This document shows, one piece after another, positions 11,586 through 24,540 of a stretch of DNA of 64,000 nt. Made by a program: the position numbers and the translations under genes. This DNA comes from Cheiracanthium punctorium. Lineage: Eukaryota > Arthropoda > Arachnida > Araneae > Cheiracanthiidae. Within the stretch, counting starts at the first letter, position 1. Every line of letters starts with the position of its first letter. The notes under the pieces were generated by a model. That model was not told the DNA's origin and ran no database searches. It saw only the letters and a program-made list of their open reading frames with translations. The DNA lies in assembly GCA_038373885.1 (NCBI GenBank), contig JAWZYV010015814.1, positions 1,178,001 through 1,242,000 of the forward strand, given 5' to 3'.

Positions 11586-11881
11586 TAAATTTTCATTCTT
11601 AACCTAGAACTCAGGTTTAACTTGTTCCGTCCCGTCTCATATTGAAATAACGCGCGCTTCCACTTCTGTGACAAGTATTGCTTCCAAGATGGATTTTCGA
11701 ATACCTCGCTAGTATCCGGAGTAGTGCTTAGGCAATCCCTGGGTTCCAGGTGAGCACTGAAAGAGCTTTCAAATTTCCCGTATTTTCAATTTTTTTTTTC
11801 CTTCCTGAACACGCACTTTAAATTGAAATTAGCGAACTGTAAAATAGAGAAAAAAGATTTTAAAAATCCAATATTAAAAAC

Positions 11882-12748
11882 AAAAATCTGGAGTGACTCC
11901 ACTCGACTTTCCGAACACTTACGATTAAGATCATTACCAAGTACTTAAATAAATTTTAATCGATGAATAATTCAAACATATATACCAAATTGAAACTCAA
12001 TCGAATGCACCGTTTAAACGCTTGCGCACTTTCAAGAATTTCTCCCCATATGCCATTATGCCATAACATAAAAGAAAGTTTTGTCGTAGCCCTTTAGGAG
12101 AACTATAAGTCCTATGCACACCAAAATCAATACCTGTCTTAGGATGGTGGTTTATAACATGTATACCGAATTTGAGCTCAATCGAATGTATCGTTTAAAC
12201 GCTAGCGCACTTTCAAGAAATTCCCCCCATATGCCATAATGTAAAAGAAATCTTGGTCGTAGCCCTGTAGAAAAACTATAAGTCCTATACACACCAAAAT
12301 CAGTACCGGTCTTGCAACGGTGGTTTATAACATATATACCCAATTTGAGCTCAATCGAATCTACCGTTTAAACGCTAGCGCACTTTCAAGAAATTCCCCC
12401 CATAGGCCATAATGTAAAAGAAATCTTTGTCGTAGCCCTGTAGAAAAACTATAAGTTCTATACACACCAAAATCAATACCGGTCTTGCGACGGTGGTTTA
12501 TGACATATATATCCAATTTGAGCTCAATCGAATGCTCCGTTCAGGAGCTATCGTGTTCACTCACATACACACAAACACACATACACACACACACACATAC
12601 ACACACACATACATACATACATCTCGTAAAAATAGCATCAATGGATTCAGAAGCCCTCAAAACGTGTCAAAACACCAAAATCTCGAATTCGAATTTTTTC
12701 ATGATTACAATACTTTCCTTACATGGTACATGTTCGGAAAGTAAAAAA
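11882..12748 (+). mobile_element. TCE element copy 3
   Basis: Forward copy with the same 5' end (CTGGAGTGACTCCACTCG), three core units starting near 11978, 12158 and 12330 plus a partial one at 12502, a CA-rich tract (12565-12625) and the tail ending TGTTCGGAAAGTAAA. It lies inside element C, so it inserted after the surrounding layers. No long target duplication was found. Confidence 0.8.
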
Positions 12749-14073
12749 AGCTTTTACAGCATTCTAAACATGCGATAGTAAGATGATTCTAGCCTATTTA
12801 AATATTTCTTCTAAAGACAATTTTTAATTATTACTACAGATAAAAGAACTCTTATTATACCAAAAGTTGGAGGATAAAAGAACGCTTATTATATATAAAA
12901 GAATTTTTATTTACTTGTACCTGTTTTATATATATATACTTCTAGTATTTATTTTTACTTGCAGTAATGAAACTAATTAATTTCATGGCAATTGCACCTG
13001 TTCTAATATTTAATTGACACTAAAATACAGGTTTTCCACAAAATCCCAGAAATTCGTTCATACCTTTCATTATACTGTTACTTACTATTAATTTTTAAAT
13101 ATTTCTTTGAAAGTTTTTATTTTTATTACATTTCGCTATGTTTAAAATGCATTCGCATTACAATATCTTAACAATTTAATATAAAAATTAAATTTGATTG
13201 GCAAAAATGTATTTATCCTTGTAATTCGATAATCGAGTGCAAAAACAGAAAACTTCGGTGTTAAAAAAACGTTATCCCACGTGAAAGAGATGTGTCACTT
13301 AAAATACTGTTTTAATCTGTTCTAAGATGGGGAAAAAATATGTCCGCTGTAACCACGATGAGTTTCTGAGTGTACGCTCAGACCACGGAATCTTACGTGT
13401 CCACTATAACCACGTCCTCTGTAACCCACGGGGGGGTGTATTGTTTTTGTGTTTGTTCTTTTAATGTCCTTTTTTTTGGTCAAGTATTTCAATTTATCTG
13501 ATTTTTATTTCTTTTTTTAAAGTCATGTTCCTCTTTTGCTTATCCCCCCCCCTCCGATCACCACTTTATTTTCCCTTTGGTTTTCTAAGATTTTTTTTTT
13601 TTTCCTTCCGAATGACAACTTCCTTTTTTCTGTGTGTCCTTTTGTTTACATTTCTCACTTTCTTACCTTCCTGCCTTGTACCGGATGGTGTTTCTGAAGT
13701 CGAAGAAGGGCCTACCTCTTGTACCACCCGCAACGTACGTCTTGCACTATTTTTTTATCGTATATGTGTGTTTTAGCAAAGTTTTTTTTTTCATTTTATT
13801 TTGATATCAACATTAACACAAGCTTTTTGCGCGTTTTCTAAACTACTAAAAGGTACCCAGACCTGCCAATTCAGTCTCCCTATACACTATTACCTTAAAA
13901 ACAGTAGATGTCCCGTTTTGAGGAAGAAAATAAACACACTATTGCCAAAAGAGTAGTAGATGTCCCCTTTGGAAGGAAAAAAACAAGTGACCACGTTATG
14001 CCAAAATTAACGGTTCAAAAAGTCCACCCCAAGTAGAAGAGTCTGAACCGAAAATCGTTACTTTTGGCGGAAC

Positions 14074-14423
14074 TAGGGTTCCCAGGTCGCCAAACCAAAT
14101 AGCCGGACAGACCAGCCAGTTTGGCCGGACATTTGGTAAAAAGACCGGACAGCCTACAATAATGAGGATTTTGTCTCAGTATTAATAGGTACAAAAAAAA
14201 TTGTATGTAAAATCAAGCTTTTTTGATTATTGCCATGAATCTTGTTAAATTCTAATGAAATATAAATAACATCGAATGCCAAATCAGTTGAAGTACTTTA
14301 TTACTAATCAGCCAAAGTCACCCGTAAAAAGCCTAACAAAAGCCAGATACCGTTAAGTTTGGCCGAACACGCAATCAAAAAGCCTAACTATGTCCGGCTT
14401 TATCCGGACGCCTGGCAACGCTA
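14074..14423. mobile_element. hAT-D MITE, nested in hAT-A
   Basis: Left TAGGGTTCCCAGGTCGCC and right GGACGCCTGGCAACGCTA are inverted. Perfect 8-bp duplications GGCGGAAC lie at 14066-14073 and 14424-14431. Internal GGCCGGACA/TGTCCGGC motifs repeat near both ends. A second copy of almost the same length is at 46627-46975, also with a perfect duplication. Confidence 0.85.
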
Positions 14424-14645
14424 GGCGGAACGGAAACCTGAACCGATATTTATTTTCTAAGTTGAACCGGAACCCCCCCAAAAAAATTACGTTTCGAAGC
14501 CCTGGTTACACTTGAACTTATTCTTATGTTGAGAAGTAGCTGAAATACTGCTGTATATTTTTGAGATAAATTTCTCCAGGTAATAATAACCTTTTGTTCA
14601 TTTTTATTGGATGTGGGAAACTTAACTTTCTGGACAACGCTCATA

Positions 14646-16214
14646 CATGGATACCTAAATGATAGAAAAAGTGAAATATAAATGCAATAAGCATAATTCA
14701 AATAGGAGTAGCACTGACGCACGTCTATCTCCCTTTACGTCGAAATTATGCAGAAAGTGTGTAACACTCAATCGTGCAGAAATCCCATTATCCGAATTAC
14801 ATCGTTCAACAAAGGTACCGCAAACTGAGATACTAATTTAGATTATTCAAAAAAAAAAAGCAGACGAAATAATAAGGCATGAAACAAAATCAAGGAAAGG
14901 TGGGCAGGCAGACATCTTGCTCAGTAATCAGACGAGAATGATGGTATGATCATGAGAGTGATGGTAACATATGATTATCTTTCTTTTTTTTTTTTCGTGA
15001 ACTGTTTAAACTATCTATTTTCGTGTAATTTAATTATGATGATAGAGCAATTTCCCTTGGCAATGATTGAGACTAAAATTACCGAAGGGGGTTATCGGTT
15101 TCAATTTGTAATGTTTTGTAACAGTTGTATAAATGGGCGAGGTAAAACGGAGAATGCATGACTTGCTCTGCAATTGATTTGTTTTGAACGCACCGTACAA
15201 TTTTGATAATCCGGCGGTCGGTTAGTCCGGCACATTTGGTTATCCGGCGACCTTGGAAAAACGCGTGTTCCGATTTCACGATGGCATCGTAAGTGATAAT
15301 GTCCTAGCGCTGAAACGTTTGCAAGAGTGTGTTTTTGGTAGAATTTAAGAGGACAGTTCACCCCAAATTTGGTCAAAAAATCAATTTTCTTTTTTAAATA
15401 TTAAATGAAAGCCTGTTACATTATGAAAATTTTGACACCTCATTTTTAATCATACGTCAATAATATTACGAAATATCGCAGCTTTTGTTCATACACTTAG
15501 CGCAATTTCATTGGCAAACAAACTATTTAGACGGCTTTTTCGCCATGTTCATATTTTTTTTCAATTTTATGTTTTAAAAATTCAAAGGCTTTTTTTTTCT
15601 GTATTTGAAATAAAGATTTAATTTTTTTATATGTTCTTTATTATGTATCTGATAAATCTGTGCATGGAATTAGCCTCCATTTTTTTTTTCTTTTTTATTT
15701 TGCAGAAAACATAAGATTTGTTACATTTTATTGTTTTACACTATATATATATCAGTAGAAAAACTGCATTAGACGTAATATTAGATATATCTAAACAGTC
15801 ATGCGCAGTGTTATAGAACATCAGCCAAGCCCTATTACGTTTCAATTACGACTCATTCATCTCCTTTTACTGAAAATAATTGCAGTTTATCTATTTCGGG
15901 GATCCCTCTTCTGAATAAATATTAGGTTACTAAAGACCACACGAGAAGAAACTTTTCATTCATAATTGTGAGATCAATTTCTCAACACAGTGCTGCCGAA
16001 CTTAGTAGTACACAGACTGTGAAATTCAATGAGGCAATACAGTTGGTGACAAACGATGCTAATTTCTTTAAAAGAAAGTCCTCCGCTAATGACCGTCCAG
16101 TCTCATTTCAACACTTTACGACAAGGTTGGAAAGTGTTTACCCATTATGATCTATAAATTATAAACCTAGAGATCCATTTTGTTTTTCTTTCCTAATTTT
16201 AGGCTTTTCACTTT
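14646..16214. other. Non-coding stretch with faint repeat traces
   Basis: At 15208-15255, GATAATCCGGCGGTCGG and GTTATCCGGCGACC resemble internal pogo/Tigger terminal motifs, without confirmed borders. A 60-residue frame at 15968-16150 has no recognisable family and no support as a gene. The rest is AT-rich sequence with homopolymer runs. Confidence 0.35.
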
Positions 16215-17011
16215 TTACTTTCCGAACATGTACCACGTAAGGAAAGTATTGCAGTCATGAAAATATTCGACTTCTAGATTTGGGTGTATTGACACGTTTT
16301 GAGGTCTTTTGAATTCATTTATGCTATTTTTACGAGATGTATGTATGTATATGTATGTTTGTGTGTGTGAGTGAACACGATAGCTCCTAAACGAGGCATT
16401 CGATTGAGCTTAAATTGGGTATATATGTTACAAACCACCGTCGCGAGACCGGTATTGATTTTGGTGTGTATAGGTATTATAGTTTTTCTACAGGGCTACA
16501 ACAAAGATTTCCTTTACATTAAGGCGTATGGGGAGAAAAACTATATTCTATATAAATATTCGACTTCGAGATTTGGGTGTATTGACACGTTTTGAGGTCT
16601 TTTGAATTAATTTATGCTACTTTTACGAGATGTATGTATGTATGTATGTGTGTGTGTGTGTCTTTGTGTGTATGTAAGTGAACACGGTAGCTCCTCAACG
16701 GGGCATTCGATTGAGCTCAAATTCGGTATATATGTTATAAACCACCGTCGCAAGACCGGTATTGATTTTGGAGCGTATAGGACTTATAGTTTTTCGACAG
16801 GACCACGACAAAGATTTCTTTTACCTTATGGCCTATGGGAGGAAATTCTTGAAAGTGCGCTAGCGTTTAAACGGTACATCCGATTGAGCTCCACTAGAAA
16901 AAACTAAGAATTTTTCCCGAATTATTCATCGATTAAAATTTATTTAAATGCTTGGTAATGATCTTAATCGTAAGTGTTCGGAAAGTCGAGTGGAGTCACT
17001 CCAGATTTTTA
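16215..17011 (-). mobile_element. TCE element copy 4, with duplicated 3' part
   Basis: Reverse copy. On the plus strand it begins TTACTTTCCGAACATGTACC and runs through a short TG tract and one core unit to about 16535. It then restarts near 16552 with the same tail segment (CGACTTCGAGATTTGGGTGT), a second TG tract (16634-16665) and another core, closing with GTTCGGAAAGTCGAGTGGAG and TCACTCCAG at 17011. The internal restart suggests unequal exchange or two insertions fused. Confidence 0.75.
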
Positions 17012-17839
17012 AACATAAGAAATATTCAGGCCAGTCTTTACACTTTCTTTGGTTGCAGGAGAAGGGAGGGGGTGGCTTTTAAAGCATGGTCTTTTTGTCT
17101 TTGAATGTCCTGCTGACATTCAAAGTCCTGAAAGTCCCCAGTGATTGCTTAGCAATGTAATTCATTCCGGGTAGGAAACGGCCGTAGAATAGAAATCTCT
17201 GCGATTTCATTTTTATGAGGCGAAAGAAAGTGTAAAAATTAAAACAAATGACAGACCAACGCACTAATTACTCATAAACAAAAATTATTAAAAACTAGCC
17301 GCCAAATCGGCCAGCTTCGCCGCCCCATTACCTTACTGTTCTTTATAGTACAGTGTTAGCCTAATTGCTGGATTCATTTCAGCGAAATTCGTGTTTCTTT
17401 GTTTTAACAGTATTTGCCATTAAACTTATTTACGTTAAGGTTCCTACCAGTTTTGGGTATCCTCTCAAACGTCGATGGTGGGTGGCCATGCCAAGTACTG
17501 GCAAGGCAAAAATGAATGAAAAGACACTTAAACTGCGAAATTTAACGATGAAATGAAAACTAAAGAGTTCTTTAGGAAAATGGAAATATATATTACGAAA
17601 CAAACACTATTTTACATTCGTTTCAAACAATTCCCAGATTCTTAATGCTACAGCAGCTATTCTGCAGTTTTTGCTCAGTATGTCTGATGTCTGACAACAT
17701 ATTTTTCAATTTACCCGAAGCTGCACATGCGTACTATGCTCTATCCATAGCAGATGGAACGAACTTTTAGCCTCCTATATGATACTTGTGCTTTAATTTT
17801 AATTCATGCTTTCTTTTAATCCTTTCGTTTATAAAAAAA

Positions 17840-18588
<749 letters not shown>

Positions 18589-19333
18589 AATCCTTTCGTT
18601 TATAAAAAAAAAACTTAGCCAAGGAAATACTTTTGTAATGGCGTGAAAAACTACAAGAATTAGCTAAAATGCTATTAATTGATATTTCTTTGTCGTTTAA
18701 CTTTGAATGAAGGCTTAAAGGTGCATTTTATTATTTGGGGAAAAAAATTCTGACAGATTTCAGGATACGATAGTGAAAATACGAAATCTTAAATTTTTAT
18801 CAATGGTTACTCCTCAGTTAATCGGAAATATGAGAATATGCGGGAATATTTCGTGTGTAGCGTTATTTTTTGTTTGAGAGTCAGTTATTTCGATTGAGTT
18901 TCGAAATAGGTTTTAAACTCGTTACATGAAAATGACGTAGACCTCATTTACGGAAACCCAGAGTTACGTTTGAAATTAGATTCAGTTATTTTTTTCAGGG
19001 CGCAATTATTGAATGTTTCCGTTGCCACCGTAAGCTTAATAAGTCGATGAAATCTTTTAAACAGTAGTTATTGAATTCGAAATCCTTTTTTTTTTCTTAA
19101 AAATTTGTAAAAAAAATTCCTAATTTATATTTTTTCTCCGTTTTTCTTTGAAATGAGGGCGAAGTGGATGTTTCGTCATGCATTACTACGCTTCAGGCAA
19201 GAAAAAATAACAAAACATAAAATGAAAGAAATTATGATACGTGTGAAATAATTTTTGGAACCGGTTTAGTAGTTCCAAAGATTACCCCCTACATACAAGC
19301 AAAGTTTACCTCTTTAATTATATTAGTATAGAT

Positions 19334-21228
19334 TGAAGCATTAATTTAGATTGTGATCCAACGCTGTGAACAGTGAAAGAGCGCCAAAGAAAAAATTGCC
19401 CCCAAAGCGCTTTCTATTCTAGGAGCAGACCTGGAACTGTGAACAAAGTTCCTGCCTTTTGGGGGGAAAAAAAGTTTATATACTTTTTTTTTTCTTTTTG
19501 AGAACTGAATTTTGAGGCCCCTCACGTTTGTGAGGCCCGAGGCCTGCGTCATGCGCTACTGCTTGTGCACTCTTTTTATTGAACTCTAGCCCTCCCCCTT
19601 TCTTGTTTGTTGGTAAATCATGTTTTTTTTTCTGTTCATTGCATCCTTGCACCTTTTGTAAAATATTGGGTTGCTTGATCTCTATGGATTGAATTCCAGT
19701 TAGCCATTTGTAACAACATAACAACACACTTAAAAAAATTTCAGCGTCTGTCTGTGTTCGTTAAGGCCCCTAGACCATTCGGCATAGCTCGACTAAATTC
19801 AACACTTTTTCTAAATGGCAGAAAAGCAGCTATTGATAAAATATATATATATATATAATTCTTTTGGTTATTTTATGTTTTGTCGATTTTTCCGACCAGT
19901 TTTCGCTTACTTTATGTTCTAGCAAAATCAATTTCTATTCGATAACCAGGATCAAATTTTCGTCAAATCTCGTGTTAGAAATGAAATGATCTTTATGGAA
20001 ACTTTCTTATGAAATTAAAATCATTATGATTTTTACAATCATTTTAAATTTTTAAAAAGTTTGTAAACAGACTATCGTGAAAAATATTTAAAATTATTTT
20101 TCATAAGAACAACACTCTGTTTAAAAGCAAAATAAATCCATACCATTACTATTAATGCATAGAAATACATTTTTCGGAAGCAAAAATATATGTAATAACA
20201 TTACATTTTCACTTACTATGCAAAAAGATATTTAACAAACTTCGCTTCGCATTGAATAATACATGCATAAAACATGCATAGCTCATCTAATTTAAAACCT
20301 TAACATAATAAGCAGCTCAAAATTTGAATAATTGTTACAAACTTCATACATAAGCAATGCTGCTTATAACATTAAAAGACCTCGACAGAACCCAATTTCT
20401 CACTTTATTTCATCTTGAGCTGAAAATAAATAGAAGACTCAAAATTTAAATTTAGAAGCAAATATTTATTCAGAGACTTCTAATTTAAATGTCTCGAGTG
20501 TAATCAAATCCCTTTCAAATATTTTTAAAAGAATATTAAATTTTCTTTCTGAATAAAATATGCATAAAGAAAATATTCCAACAATTTTACAAAGCCTCTT
20601 TATATCACACAAATTAATTAAGTTCAAGGGAAAAATTTTTCCAATGTGGGTGGCAAAGTTATTAAAGTATGTCGCCTTACCCGCTGTTATTTTATTATTT
20701 TGAGGTTCAACAAGAAAGATATTAGGACACCGACGTTAGATTCTGAAAGGAGATTTGACAGGATTTTACTCCAGTTATCGCTAAATTAAACATTTCATTA
20801 AAGTTTTCTTCGCTCTGAATATTTATTTATGAAATGAAATTATGCTAAAATGTAATCAAATTGATGCACGCTTTAACAGATTTTAACAGAATGGTAATAT
20901 TGTAGCTAACATTGTTTATGAAAACACATTAATTCTATTATTTTACTTCATAATGGTCCTATGAAAAGAAAAAAAATCACTATTGTTTTAAATTTTAGTT
21001 TAAGTAGTTTTAAGTTTAAATAGAGGTTTTAACGCTGTTTACTCAGAAACCAGACTATGGGCAAACACGTGTCAAGTGTTAAAAAAAAATGAGAAAGTAC
21101 AGAGATGTCAGTCAGTTAATTTAAATTTCGAAATTCGAATTATTTTAGATTTTAACAGAAAAAATAGATAATCATATTTCACATTCCTTTATTTTCTATT
21201 TCTATTTGTTATTTTTAATATCTCCATT
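19334..21228. other. AT-rich non-coding region with one hAT remnant
   Basis: At 19510-19561, GAGGCCCCTCACG ... GGCCTGCGTCATGCGCTACTG looks like the right end of a hAT element whose left end is lost. (TA)n at 19841-19857. The 1.3 kb from 19.9 to 21.2 kb is very AT-rich and shows no gene, terminal repeat or RNA motif that I can support. Confidence 0.4.
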
Positions 21229-21255
21229 CCGTGCGAATAAAGAGTACTTCAGCTA

Positions 21256-21256
<1 letters not shown>
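21229..21256 (+). mobile_element. Helitron 3' end fragment
   Basis: CCGTGCGAATAAAGAGTACT then TCAGCTAG followed by T. It matches the 3' terminus of the Helitron at 48317-50841 (hairpin CCCGTGC...GAACGGG, then ACTTCAGCTAG), but the hairpin has decayed. Its 5' end was not found. A (TA)16 tract follows at 21257-21288. Confidence 0.55.
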
Positions 21257-21288
<32 letters not shown>

Positions 21289-21291
<3 letters not shown>

Positions 21292-21760
21292 GGTGTACCA
21301 TAGCTATACAGGATTTGGTACAAAACTTAAGGGAGGTAGGGCACATCATAGGAATAAGAATCACATAGTAATGAGAGGTCGTGTAGCTGTTCATGTAAGG
21401 TTCATAGGGTTGGGGTTTCATGTAGCTGTTGATAATCACTTTGAAACAAACGCTCAAATAGCAATGAACTTTCCGACCATTGTTTGCAAAAAACTAACAT
21501 ATTTTTCGCAGAAAACATGTGACTAAAATTCATTTTAAAAATTATATTTCCTTTCATGAATGGAATTTTCGGAGACAAGTCCACTGTTTATGAAACTTGG
21601 TTAAGAAACTAAACGAACATTCCACCCCCTTTTCCCAAAGTGATTATTAACTGATAAGTGAAAAAGTCGTTTTTGACCCCACATCCCTGTGTGATTCTAA
21701 TTCTCTATTATGTACCCTATCTCCCATTAAATTTTATGCCAACAGTTATGGGACGCAGTG
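21289..21760. mobile_element. TA-inserting MITE, CAGGGTGTACCATA ends
   Basis: Left CAGGGTGTACCATAGCTATA and the right end (reverse complement CACTGCGTCCCATAACTGTT) are the start of about 80-bp inverted arms sharing GGGAGRTAGGG and AGAATCACA. TA flanks both sides (21287-21288, 21761-21762). It is 472 bp, without transposase, and is best described as a Tc1/mariner-type non-autonomous element. Confidence 0.65.
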
Positions 21761-22001
21761 TATACTATGTGCATGATACTAATGTTGATAAAAATGTTAA
21801 TCTAAGATGAGAACATTTTAAATTGCACGGTTTGATCATATCACTATAAGCGTAGCGTACTATATATAGTAAAAAAATATAGTTCTGATAGATTATTTTA
21901 TGAATATCTGTACATTAAAAAATACAAGATGTGTTTTCCTGACGGCCTTAATCAACAATTTATTTCTACCAAGAATTCAGCTTATTATTGTTATCTTAAC
22001 C

Positions 22002-22157
22002 CAGAAGGGTGGCCAGGAATTTTTTTTTTTTTTTTGGGGGGGGGATATGAACTTATATGTGTATAAATAGACGGAATTTCTGCACGGCATTAATCTTGTG
22101 ACCACTAATCCAAAAATTTCGGGGGAGGGGGAATATATTTGGACTGGCTACGCACTG
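22002..22157. mobile_element. hAT-E MITE copy 1
   Basis: Left CAGAAGGGTGGCCAGGAA and right TGGCTACGCACTG are degenerate versions of the CAGGGGCGTAGCCAGG terminus. Flanks are TCTTAACC (21994-22001) and CCTTAACC (22158-22165), seven of eight matching. The interior ATATGAACTTATATGTGTAT is shared with the copies at 35274 (inverted) and 44664. Confidence 0.75.
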
Positions 22158-22504
22158 CCTTAACCTTACTAATTTAAGTAAAACTACTACACATAAACGA
22201 AGTACTGGGAAAATACCTACACAAAATAATTTTACCATTTATAGTAACAAACTAGCTGCTACCCGCGACTTCGTCCGCGTCGGCTTTAGAATTAGTTCCC
22301 AAGAGAAATGTAGCATGTGTGAATAACAAATATTGTTGCGAAAAAAGAAACTGCATTTAAGTATTATTTGCTTTTACTTGTTTCAAATGAAGTATAATGC
22401 ATGGTAGTACACTTCATTTAAAATAAGAGAGTTTTCAGAATTACTAAATTTAGATTTTTTTCAGGCATTTGGCGAATAGAGACAGTTATGACAGTATTTG
22501 AGGA

Positions 22505-24528
22505 TAGAGCTGAAGCAAACCGCATGTATTCGGTACTAAGATACGGATAATCACTCAGACTCGAAGTAACGAATTGTTACTTTTCGGTTGATATCGTTAC
22601 TCGTTACTCGCTCCGAAGCTGTTTCGGATCGAGCAGCTTCGAACTTCGAATACAGACTTCCAGGCGAGGCGAACTAGGGGGGTAACGGGTTCCAGTAATC
22701 GAGTACTAATATCTTCTGTTTGTTACTGGATATCGGATCGCGGTTTCAAGGGGGAAAATGACTTTCGAGTGTGCATTTCGGATCGACCAGGTTCGAACTT
22801 CGAATACAAGACTGCCGGAGGGAGAAAATGAATTTCGGTATTTGAGTAATAGTATGTTCCGTTCCGTTACTAGATACCGGAAGTATTATGGATTCTCGCT
22901 GTTTGAAGGGAAAAATCAGTTTCGGTATTTGAGTAGTAGTATGTTCTGGTTGCAATTCGTTTGTGCCGAGCCGAATGGTATCGTTTTAATGAGGTTTGGA
23001 AGAATCCGTATGTTTCGTTACAGTTATGGAGATGGATATACTATCTGCTGCTCTATTGATATGGGTCGTACAATGGGGGGATAGGATCCGGTGTATAGTG
23101 CGTTCTTATGCACAGTTGAACTTTTTTTTGCAGGGGGGGAAGGGGGTGTTCTTATAATTGTAAAGGAGCAATACATATAAGAGAAGCATGTTAGTAAGGG
23201 GTGCTAATTTCGGGCTTACTAACATTTTAGTACTAAATAGTGGTGCAATCAGAATTCTTTCTTTCAGGGTGGTTCCGAAGCAGGATTGCGAACTTAACTT
23301 TTTCTTTTTTTTAGCTAGAATCGAAATATGAGTAATAAATAACCTTTAAAAAACCTTTATAATAACCTTTATTTAAATACACCTTTAAAAAAAATATTTT
23401 TTTATAAAGTAAACGAATTCACACATTTTTATTATTTAAAATATTATTTGGAACTAAAAAAAATATTTAGCATGGAAACCTAAACACATTTTTTAAGTAA
23501 TTTTTTAAAAAATATATAAAAAATTGGGAGCGACCCGGGATTTCTATGCCCACTCCTGCGTAAGCCACTGGTATTAAAATAATTCAATAAAGTTCAGTAT
23601 GTTTCTAAAATGTCGGCGTTTAGGGGGCCATCTGCCCTATTTTATGGTACATTTTATTCCATGAACTCATGGAATACGCATAGTCCGGTGCAACCATTCT
23701 TTCTGTATGAAAGGAGTGATAATTTTTGTTTAAAGAATGCTCTCATATATGCACCCACAGAAGGGGCTAACCCCTTTCATCCCAAAAGTGCAGAAATAGA
23801 ACTGGAAATATCTTAAAAATAGATAATTCTCACTGAATTAAACAATTTTAATTTAAAATATGGTAATTTTTAATTTACTTCGAAAAATCGTCCAGCAAAA
23901 GAAGTTTTTGATATGAAATATGAACTCACAAATAATAAAGATATTATGCTTGTAGAGACGCAAAGTAGTTGATATCATACTGAGATCCCCTGCCCTGTGA
24001 ATTTAATATATATGGCCCAATCCCTGGATCTCAGTATTCGAGAACCCGCTCCCAGAAAAAAACACGAGTCACAAGCTTTCCTTTACACTTTTTATGATAA
24101 GAGTGAACAGGTTAAACCAGCGTTCAGAATTTAAAAAAGGGGGAGTTGAGAAAAAAAAGAATGGCATATGTCTTTGGAAGATTTCTATGTGTACTCAGTA
24201 ATTCGGATAATTTAGCATTGTATAAAACCATAATTGTGTATAAAAGCAATCTGTAAATCAGAGAAAATAAGCTCTAAATACAACTTTGTACAACTTCGCT
24301 AAAAAAAATTCTTTTGGGTTAGGTTTTGTTATGGGTTTATGTATGGGCGGCATATACCCATAACAACACTGTCCCGGATGTGTTGTTATGGGGCACATAT
24401 AACACCCTATTACCGATTCTATTAGTAGTAACGAAAGTAACGAGTAACGAATACTTAGTAACGAATAGCGAACATCTAAGTAACAAATACATACGGATAC
24501 TCATTTTGTCGTTACTTTTACAGCACTA
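22505..24528. mobile_element. hAT-F, 2.0 kb, non-autonomous
   Basis: The left TAGAGCTGAAGC and right end (reverse complement TAGTGCTGTAAA) are inverted. Perfect 8-bp duplications TTTGAGGA lie at 22497-22504 and 24529-24536. Both subterminal zones contain clusters of GTAACGA/TCGTTAC. Inside are imperfect tandem units near 22620-22950 (TTCGAACTTCGAATACA). No transposase is readable. A further hAT-like terminus lies at 23527-23571 (GCCCACTCCTGCGTAAGCCACTGG). Confidence 0.75.
24357..24392. repeat. Hairpin, 13-bp arms
   Basis: CCCATAACAACAC (24357-24369) and GTGTTGTTATGGG (24380-24392) pair perfectly around a 10-base loop, inside the right part of hAT-F. It is probably a subterminal hairpin of that element. 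Confidence 0.6.
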
Positions 24529-24540
24529 TTTGAGGACTGT

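Larger units (their letters stand above)
10720..13428. mobile_element. Element C, inverted-repeat element nested in hAT-B
   Basis: The left end GGGTTACGTGGCCAGAGCAG and right end (reverse complement) GGGTTACAGAGGACGTGG are inverted. Both continue with ACGTGGTTACAGCGGACACG / ACGTGGTTATAGTGGACACG. Comparison with the empty site in the 45.1-kb hAT-B copy supports an insertion here. The GGTTATAGTGGAC-style arms recall pogo/Tigger termini. The target duplication is obscured by a G run. It carries a pogo MITE and a TCE copy. Confidence 0.6.
10474..13998. mobile_element. hAT-B, non-autonomous, nested in hAT-A
   Basis: Opens TAAGGTGACCATACGTCCCG and closes GTGACCACGTTA, inverted. Perfect 8-bp duplications TGCCAAAA flank it at 10466-10473 and 13999-14006. 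A shorter relative (45105-45925, 821 bp) aligns to 10474-10715 and about 13430-13998, which shows that about 2.7 kb was inserted in the middle of this copy. CGTCCCGTTTTTAG-type motifs recur at both ends. No transposase is seen. Confidence 0.85.
10061..14504. mobile_element. hAT-A, non-autonomous, greatly expanded by nesting
   Basis: The left end CAGGGCTTCGAAC and right end GTTTCGAAGCCCTG are inverted. It is flanked by perfect 8-bp duplications GTTACACT at 10053-10060 and 14505-14512. Its own sequence (10061-10473, 14007-14073, 14432-14504) is only about 550 bp, rich in GAACCG/CGGTTC motifs with a (TA)n near 10146. The remainder is hAT-B, hAT-D and their duplications. No transposase is encoded. 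Confidence 0.85.
9613..14643. mobile_element. Fold-back mariner MITE, split by nested insertions
   Basis: The outer ends are CGAGGGTCGTCTGAAAAGT (left, after TA at 9611-9612) and, inverted, CGTTGTCCAGAAAGTTAAGT (right, before TA at 14644-14645). Without the insertion 10061-14512 it is about 580 bp, with arms of about 230 bp in inverted orientation. Each arm encodes the end of a mariner transposase reading outward: minus strand RKLIPRYDKCY on the left, plus strand LQKLVPRYDKCY on the right. It was therefore built by joining two 3' halves of a mariner. hAT-A interrupts the right arm. Confidence 0.75.

Noticed and set aside
12485..12778. 97-residue frame with a shared ending (..HGTCSESK) also seen at 3911, 18258 and 38754
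   Set aside because: The shared ending comes from the conserved TCE tail, and the reading frame is not consistently maintained or started across copies.
22758..23084. A 108-residue open frame in hAT-F
   Set aside because: It overlaps imperfect DNA tandem repeats inside the element and shows no transposase or other family motif.
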